Source: CAZNYG01 sp964577205 (GTDB lineage: Bacteria > Elusimicrobiota > Endomicrobiia > Endomicrobiales > CAIRNS01). Taken from it: a stretch of DNA of 5,914 nucleotides. Shown here in pieces: positions 5,315 to 5,914 of this stretch. The position numbers were made by a program, and so were the translations under genes. The notes below the pieces were generated by a model. It made no database searches. It saw only the letters and a program-made list of their open reading frames with translations, and was not told where the DNA came from. Position 1 is the stretch's first letter; each line of letters opens with the position of its first letter. Where the stretch lies: the NCBI GenBank assembly GCA_964577205.1, contig CAZNYG010000096.1, positions 1 to 5,914 on the forward strand. Reading direction: 5' to 3'.

Positions 5315-5325
5315 CAAGTACTTGT
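5314..5325. promoter_or_regulatory. Palindromic operator candidate ACAAGTACTTGT
   Basis: This is a perfect 12-bp palindrome. It overlaps by one base the upstream -10 box of the minus-strand gene (5309-5314) and covers the first four bases of the plus-strand -35 box TTGTCA (5322-5327). A dimeric regulator bound here would touch both divergent promoters. The regulator is unknown. Confidence 0.5.
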
Positions 5326-5350
5326 CATTGGCATGCAATTGTGCTAAAGT
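5322..5350 (+). promoter_or_regulatory. Promoter for the hydrolase/DUF4416 operon
   Basis: TTGTCA (5322-5327, five of six matches), a 17-base spacer and an extended -10 TGC-TAAAGT (5342-5350) predict a start at about 5356-5358. This is only a few bases before the ATG at 5360, leaving no room for a ribosome binding site. Confidence 0.6.
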
Positions 5351-5359
5351 TTTCGTAAT

Positions 5360-5791
5360 ATGCGCTTATATCAACATGTTATCGCTTCAGCGGCTTTCGG
5401 AGCCGCGGTATACGGGATGACCGGGTCGGCCCCCATGGCTGCCGCGTCGGTGGTTTCCGGTACGCTGATAGACCTGGACCATATCCTGGACTACTGGCGC
5501 GACCGTCCGTTCAGCTTCAGCGTCAGGGATTTTTTTGAGGTTTGCGAAGGGTACCGGCTGACCAGGGTATTCCTGTTGATGCATTCCCTGGAATTGACCG
5601 TTCCCTTTTTTTTCCTTGCGTGGCTTACGCGCGGCCCCGTCGTGACCGGGCTCGCACTGGGATGGGCGCAGCATATGCTGCTGGACCAGCTTGCGAACCG
5701 GATCCATCCGGGAACCTACTTTTTTTTCTGGCGCATGAGACGCGGCTTCGACAACCCGTCAGTTTTCATTATCCCGGAAGGGGAACGGTAA
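5360..5791 (+). CDS. Small membrane protein, putative metal-dependent hydrolase (YdjM/DUF457-like)
   Basis: The gene encodes 143 residues. Hydrophobic stretches at about 5-35, 68-90 and 92-112 indicate an inner-membrane protein. Conserved-looking polar residues sit in or beside them: His6, GTLIDLDHILDYW (34-46; Asp38, Asp40, His41), LMHSLE (73-78) and GWAQHMLLDQLAN (101-113; His105, Asp109). This His/Asp pattern within membrane helices fits the YdjM/DUF457-type family often annotated as membrane-bound metal-dependent hydrolases; no substrate is established. No Shine-Dalgarno sequence precedes the ATG, and a promoter ends nine bases upstream, so a leaderless mRNA is predicted. The stop overlaps the next start (TAATG), making an operon with DUF4416. 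The family assignment is moderate. Confidence 0.7.
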   Translation: MRLYQHVIASAAFGAAVYGMTGSAPMAAASVVSGTLIDLDHILDYWRDRPFSFSVRDFFEVCEGYRLTRVFLLMHSLELTVPFFFLAWLTRGPVVTGLALGWAQHMLLDQLANRIHPGTYFFFWRMRRGFDNPSVFIIPEGER

Positions 5792-5914
5792 TGGGGGCTA
5801 TTCGGCCGCCGCAGCGGGTGAAACTTGTCGCGGGCGTTATTGCCGCGTCACGGGAACAGGCTGCCGCCGCGGAAGAGCGGCTGGCTTCGTGGGGGCCTGT
5901 CGATGTGAGGAGCG
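5791..5914 (+). CDS. DUF4416 family protein, 5' end only
   Basis: The ATG at 5791 shares its A with the TAA stop of the preceding gene. AAGGGG a few bases upstream supplies a ribosome site inside that gene. The 41 residues visible begin MGAIRPPQRVKLVAGVIAAS and continue to WGPVDVRS. The N-terminal PQxVKL-V-G-I-S pattern followed by a helix and GP-D is characteristic of DUF4416, a cytoplasmic family of about 180 residues with no established function. Coupling to the membrane hydrolase gene suggests co-expression and perhaps a common role. Most of the gene is outside the window. Confidence 0.8.
   Translation, partial: MGAIRPPQRVKLVAGVIAASREQAAAAEERLASWGPVDVRS

Overview
The window is about 5.9 kb of ordinary-looking bacterial chromosome with moderately high GC and dense, short genes on both strands. 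Nothing in it fixes the taxonomy. An iron-sulfur family 4 uracil-DNA glycosylase, a DUF4416 gene, a DUF3820 gene, a cysteine-bearing Rrf2 regulator and a desulfoferrodoxin-like exported protein together suggest an anaerobic lineage such as Omnitrophota, Elusimicrobiota, Nitrospirota or Desulfobacterota. This is inference from gene content, not a phylogenetic result. No mobile element, CRISPR array, tRNA or rRNA was seen.

Layout. Positions 1-460 (minus) hold the 5' part of yciB, an inner-membrane septation protein, running off the left edge. A 210-bp divergent region (461-670) carries a good yciB promoter and a near-perfect tandem repeat. Positions 671-2107 (plus) encode an exported protein of about nine TPR units, closed by a strong intrinsic terminator (2151-2199). 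Positions 2295-2624 (plus) encode a small secreted desulfoferrodoxin/superoxide reductase-like protein that meets a convergent DUF3820 gene (2619-2849, minus) with overlapping ends. That gene is divergent from an Rrf2-family regulator (2942-3391, plus, TTG start). The regulator converges on a SAM-dependent methyltransferase (3401-4189, minus), which in turn shares a divergent promoter region with the uracil-DNA glycosylase (4278-4871, plus). After a gene-free 197 bp with two hairpins comes a 54-residue gene (5069-5233, minus). It is divergent from a small membrane hydrolase-like gene (5360-5791, plus) coupled by TAATG to a DUF4416 gene that runs off the right edge.

The genes do not form one pathway. 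The regulatory DNA is more informative than the gene set. Two plus-strand genes (4278 and 5360) have extended -10 promoters placed so that transcription should begin at or within a few bases of the ATG, with no Shine-Dalgarno sequence, so leaderless mRNAs are predicted. In the 5234-5359 region a perfect 12-bp palindrome overlaps promoter elements of both divergent genes. The rrf2 leader has a small inverted repeat that could hide its own ribosome binding site. The secreted protein at 2295 keeps several residues that look like superoxide reductase iron ligands but lacks one, and its predicted mature N-terminus is a histidine. I see no defence system or other clearly new multi-gene system here; the findings are at the level of individual genes and regulatory sites.
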